Assembly (NCBI GenBank): GCA_001626765.1
Contig: LUOO01000007.1
Coordinates: 1 to 64,000 of the forward strand
Length of the DNA: 64,000 nt
Reading direction: 5' to 3'
Source of the DNA: Maritimibacter sp. REDSEA-S28_B5
GTDB lineage: Bacteria; Pseudomonadota; Alphaproteobacteria; Rhodobacterales; Rhodobacteraceae
This document shows, piece after piece, positions 61,676 through 64,000 of this stretch (positions are counted from its first letter, which is position 1; every line of letters begins with the position of its first letter). Below the pieces are notes generated by a model. That model was not told the DNA's origin. It searched no databases and was given only the letters and a program-made list of their open reading frames with translations. The position numbers were made by a program, and so were the translations under genes.

Positions 61676-61711
61676 AAAGGGGCGCCAACGTACCTCGGGC
61701 GCCCCTTTTTC
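61676..61711 (+). terminator. Rho-independent terminator of the DUF1328 gene
   Basis: AAAGGGGCGCC / GGCGCCCCTTT (61676-61686, 61698-61708) with an 11-nt loop, continuing into further T residues. Confidence 0.85.
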
Positions 61712-61763
61712 ATGTCCGGATGTTGGGGCGCGGCATACCCCATACCCGTGCCGCAAACAAAGA

Positions 61764-61787
61764 ACGCGGGACCGTCAGGCCCCGCGT
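61764..61787 (-). terminator. Hairpin terminator downstream of phyR
   Basis: ACGCGGGACC / GGCCCCGCGT with a 4-nt loop, 32 nt past the phyR stop. T-rich sequence flanks both sides (GTTCTTTG on the minus strand, CTTTTC on the plus strand), so it may serve both directions. Confidence 0.6.
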
Positions 61788-61818
61788 CTTTTCGATCGTG
61801 CACCTTTGATCGAGGGTC

Positions 61819-62628
61819 TTAGAGCTCCAGCGTTTCCGTGGAGGAGAAGAACATCGCCTGGCTCACCGCCGAGCGCACCTGGTCTTCCGAATAGGGTTTC
61901 GTGATGACGAAGGCCGGTTCCGGGCGTTCGCCGGTCAAAAGCCGCTCGGGGAAGGCGGTGATGAAGATCACCGGCACGTCGCCCGCCGATTTCAGGATCG
62001 CGTTCACCGCGTCGATGCCCGACGAGCCGTCGGCCAGCTGGATGTCCGACAGGATCATGTCGGGCTTTTCCTTGCCAGCGAGGTCGATGGCATTGCGTTC
62101 GGTCCGGGCCACGCCTGTGATCGCATGGCCCATGTCGGCAACGATGTCCTGAAGGTCCATGGCGATGATCGCTTCGTCCTCGATGATGAGGATGCGGCCC
62201 TTCACGCTGTCTTCCATCTCGCGCCGTGCGATGCGGATCAGCTCGTTCACTTCGCTCTCGTCCACCTGCATGATCTGCGCGATTTCGGCCACGGTGAATT
62301 CTTCGACCGTGTGCAGAAGCAGCGCTTCTCGAGTGTTTGAGGTAAGTTTTGCCAGATGGCGCTGGGCGCGGGCGTGGATGCCGCTTTCCTCGGTCGCGAT
62401 GGGCGAGCCGGACGACACCCAGATCTGGTTGAAAGCGCGGAAAAGCGCGACCTTGTGGTCAAGGCCCATGTCGAAAACCGAGCGGTCCTCGAGCAGCGCC
62501 TCGAGCGTTGCGGCGGCGTATGTATCGCCGGTCGTCTGGCTTCCCGTCAGGGCACGCGCATAGCGGCGAAGATACGGAAGCAACGAGGCGATCTTCACCG
62601 ATAGGTATTCTCTGTCTTTGTCTGCCAT
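61819..62628 (-). CDS. phyR: General stress response regulator PhyR
   Basis: A 269-residue protein: N-terminal sigma-factor-like domain (about 1-135, LLPYLRRYARALTGSQ onward) and C-terminal receiver domain (146-269) with acidic pocket E150/D151, phospho-acceptor D195 (MILSDIQLADGSSG) and the FATGUY-type FITAFPERLLTGERPEPAF. When phosphorylated it binds NepR and frees EcfG. I use ATG 62628, matching the family N-terminus; ATGs at 62670 and 62637 are alternatives, the first only about 2 nt after the predicted transcription start. Confidence 0.95.
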   Translation of the reverse strand: MADKDREYLSVKIASLLPYLRRYARALTGSQTTGDTYAAATLEALLEDRSVFDMGLDHKVALFRAFNQIWVSSGSPIATEESGIHARAQRHLAKLTSNTREALLLHTVEEFTVAEIAQIMQVDESEVNELIRIARREMEDSVKGRILIIEDEAIIAMDLQDIVADMGHAITGVARTERNAIDLAGKEKPDMILSDIQLADGSSGIDAVNAILKSAGDVPVIFITAFPERLLTGERPEPAFVITKPYSEDQVRSAVSQAMFFSSTETLEL

Positions 62629-62671
62629 GCCGTCCATCCCGGAAAGGTCCCCATTTTTTTTGGTCTTCATG

Positions 62672-62703
62672 GGAACCGAACGTGGATCGCCACGTTAGGT
62701 TCC
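62672..62703. promoter_or_regulatory. Two overlapping divergent EcfG promoters in one palindrome
   Basis: Plus strand: GGAAC (62672-62676), N16, CGTT (62693-62696), driving nepR-ecfG-kinase. Minus strand: GGAAC (62703-62699), N16, CGTT (62682-62679), driving phyR. Both lie in one near-perfect palindrome with arms GGAACC-x-AACGTGG and CCACGTT-x-GGTTCC. Each strand's -35 faces the other's -10, so only one polymerase can bind at a time. It implies EcfG autoregulation of the whole switch. Confidence 0.85.
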
Positions 62704-62798
62704 AAACTGCGCGAAAAAAATGTGCTGGACGACAGGGTGCATGAATTTGAAACCGCCTGTAGTGAGCTGGCCGCAAGAGACGATCGGGGCAACCGGGA

Positions 62799-62960
62799 AT
62801 GACAAAAGACAATGACGAGGATCGCCTGCAAAGGCAGATCGACGACAACCTTCGGAAAGTGTTCCAGAGCAAGCTGGATGAGGACGTGCCGGACAAGTTC
62901 CTGGACCTTCTCGCCAAGCTGAAGGAACAGGATTCCGGAGGGCGCGCTCATGGCGAATGA
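62799..62960 (+). CDS. nepR: Anti-sigma factor NepR
   Basis: A 53-residue protein (starts MTKDNDEDRLQRQIDDNLRK, then VFQSKLDEDVPDKFLDLLAKL) with the NepR core: two amphipathic helices that hold EcfG in unstressed cells and bind phosphorylated PhyR. It is very short, at the lower end for the family. Its last 11 nt overlap the start of ecfG, coupling antisigma and sigma translation. About 96 nt of leader follow the EcfG promoter. Confidence 0.93.
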   Translation: MTKDNDEDRLQRQIDDNLRKVFQSKLDEDVPDKFLDLLAKLKEQDSGGRAHGE

Positions 62961-63528
62961 CGCACGACCCCTGGACCCGCGCGAAGCGGTGGTCGAGCAT
63001 CTTCCGGCCATGCGCGCCTTTGCTGCGAGTCTGACCAGAAATTCCGCCGCCGCCGACGATCTCGTGCAGGACACGATCGTCAAGGCGTGGAAGAACTTCG
63101 ACAAGTTCAAGCCGGGCACCAACCTTCGGGCGTGGCTCTTCACCATTCTTCGCAACACCTTTTACTCGGACCTGCGCAAGAAGAAGCGCGAGGTCGAGGA
63201 TGTGGATGGCGTGATGGCAGGAACCCTGTCGGAAAAACCCGCTCATGACGGGCGCCTTGCCTTTTCCGATTTCGAAAAGGTCTTCACCCAGCTTCCCGTC
63301 GAGCAGCGCGAGGCGCTGATCCTCGTGGGCGCTTCGGGCATGTCGTATGAGGAGGCCGCCGAAACCTGTGGCGTCGCCATCGGCACGATCAAGAGCCGGA
63401 TCAACCGGGGACGCGCACGCTTGGTCGAACTGCTGGACATCGGCGATGAGGACGGAATCGAGATCACGGACCGCGCCACGATGGCGGTGGTCAACGCTGG
63501 TCTGCAAGTGAGGAAATCCGGCACTTGA
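62950..63528 (+). CDS. ecfG: ECF sigma factor EcfG (general stress sigma factor)
   Basis: A 192-residue ECF sigma factor: region 2 (AAADDLVQDTIVKAWKNFDKF, then LRAWLFTILRNTFYSDLRKK; about 32-80) and region 4 (LPVEQREALILVGASGMSYEEAAETCGVAIGTIKSRI; about 115-155). Recognises GGAAC-N16/17-CGTT promoters, several of which are in this window. Overlaps nepR by 11 nt and the kinase gene by 4 nt. Confidence 0.95.
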   Translation: MANDARPLDPREAVVEHLPAMRAFAASLTRNSAAADDLVQDTIVKAWKNFDKFKPGTNLRAWLFTILRNTFYSDLRKKKREVEDVDGVMAGTLSEKPAHDGRLAFSDFEKVFTQLPVEQREALILVGASGMSYEEAAETCGVAIGTIKSRINRGRARLVELLDIGDEDGIEITDRATMAVVNAGLQVRKSGT

Positions 63529-64000
63529 TTGCAACGCTTCGCGAGCGGAGTCGAACCCTAACCTTTCGGATCGCCGCGCTGCTCGCGCTGGCTCTTCTGC
63601 CGGTGGGGATCATCTCTGTCGCCACGACCTATCAGCTTCTCAATCGGGCGGAAGAGGATCTCGCCGACACGCTTCTGGCGTTGACCTCCGATGCCGCCCA
63701 GGAACCAGAGGCGGCGATCCGGACGGCAACAGGCGTCGCCAAGACGCTTGTTTCGCTTGTGCCGGTCCTGCGGGCAAACGGGTGGCCCTGCGAAGGGCCG
63801 CTCGCATCGCTTCTGCGCGACACGCCCGAGCTGTCGCTCGTCGCCTATGTTCAACGTGACGGTAATGTGGCCTGTGCATCGTCGGGGCAGGGCAACAGCC
63901 TGGCGGAACGCCCGATGCACAATGAGTTTACCGAGCGGCCCGGGCCGCGGGTGAAATTCAACGTGGCACCCTCGATCAGCAACGTGCCGGTGATCATCGT
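63525..64000 (+). CDS. Sensor histidine kinase of the general stress locus (partial, runs off window)
   Basis: 158 codons are visible. A first membrane helix (about 15-35, FRIAALLALALLPVGIISVATT) is followed by an extracytoplasmic sensor region with two Cys. The catalytic domains lie beyond the edge. I infer a kinase because membrane HWE/HisKA_2 kinases (PhyK-like) normally follow ecfG. The start is TTG 63525, overlapping the ecfG stop as TTGA; no ATG or GTG fits better. Confidence 0.72.
   Translation, partial: MIATLRERSRTLTFRIAALLALALLPVGIISVATTYQLLNRAEEDLADTLLALTSDAAQEPEAAIRTATGVAKTLVSLVPVLRANGWPCEGPLASLLRDTPELSLVAYVQRDGNVACASSGQGNSLAERPMHNEFTERPGPRVKFNVAPSISNVPVII

Overview
The window is GC-rich, densely coded chromosomal DNA. 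It most probably comes from an alphaproteobacterium of the Rhodobacteraceae (Roseobacter-like). The evidence is the PhyR/NepR/EcfG stress locus, the haem-uptake operon preceded by a TGA-N9-TCA iron-type box, a fused indolepyruvate oxidoreductase, monomeric isocitrate dehydrogenase, urtABCDE and an ectABC-ask cluster. I see no rRNA, tRNA, CRISPR array, insertion sequence or prophage. Most of the sequence is metabolic and envelope operons with overlapping start and stop codons.

Layout. (1) 1-7.2 kb: haem uptake. hmuSTUV, exbB and two exbD genes lie on the minus strand, divergent from a TonB-dependent receptor. (2) 7.2-18.2 kb: a complete glycogen operon (alpha-glucosidase, glgP, glgB, glgC, glgA, glgX), divergent from a TetR gene. 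(3) 18.3-24.7 kb: TetR, a flavin monooxygenase, a DUF2218 protein, indolepyruvate ferredoxin oxidoreductase and an Lrp/AsnC regulator. (4) 24.7-39.8 kb: a PQQ-dependent alcohol oxidation neighbourhood. It holds a quinoprotein dehydrogenase with a lanthanide-type Asp-Tyr-Asp motif, its cytochrome c, a beta-propeller, a periplasmic binding protein, a split ABC exporter, a NitT/TauT-type ABC importer, a LysR regulator, and an unusual set of envelope proteins: a MotA/ExbB-like and a MotB/ExbD-like pair, a SNase-like protein, a secreted pentapeptide-repeat protein and two hypotheticals. This is the least explained part of the window and my main candidate for an undescribed system. (5) 39.8-46.3 kb: urtABCDE urea transporter behind a long, structured leader. 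(6) 46.3-54.5 kb: isocitrate dehydrogenase and an oligopeptide ABC operon with a frameshifted oppB and fused oppD-oppF. (7) 54.5-56 kb: a PepSY-like protein and a broken saccharopine-dehydrogenase-like gene. Its break consists of a 39-bp inverted copy of the gene's own upstream sequence. (8) 56-60.5 kb: ectABC-ask with divergent ectR. (9) 60.5-64 kb: the general stress response. DUF883 and holin-like membrane proteins and a DUF1328 protein sit behind EcfG-type promoters, followed by phyR and divergent nepR-ecfG-histidine kinase. The two divergent operons share one palindrome that reads as a perfect GGAAC-N16-CGTT promoter on both strands.

Together the genes describe a free-living, probably marine or saline-adapted heterotroph. 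It scavenges haem, urea and peptides, stores glycogen, oxidises alcohols in the periplasm, makes ectoine, and mounts a partner-switching stress response. All functions are assigned by reading motifs and context; no database search was run.
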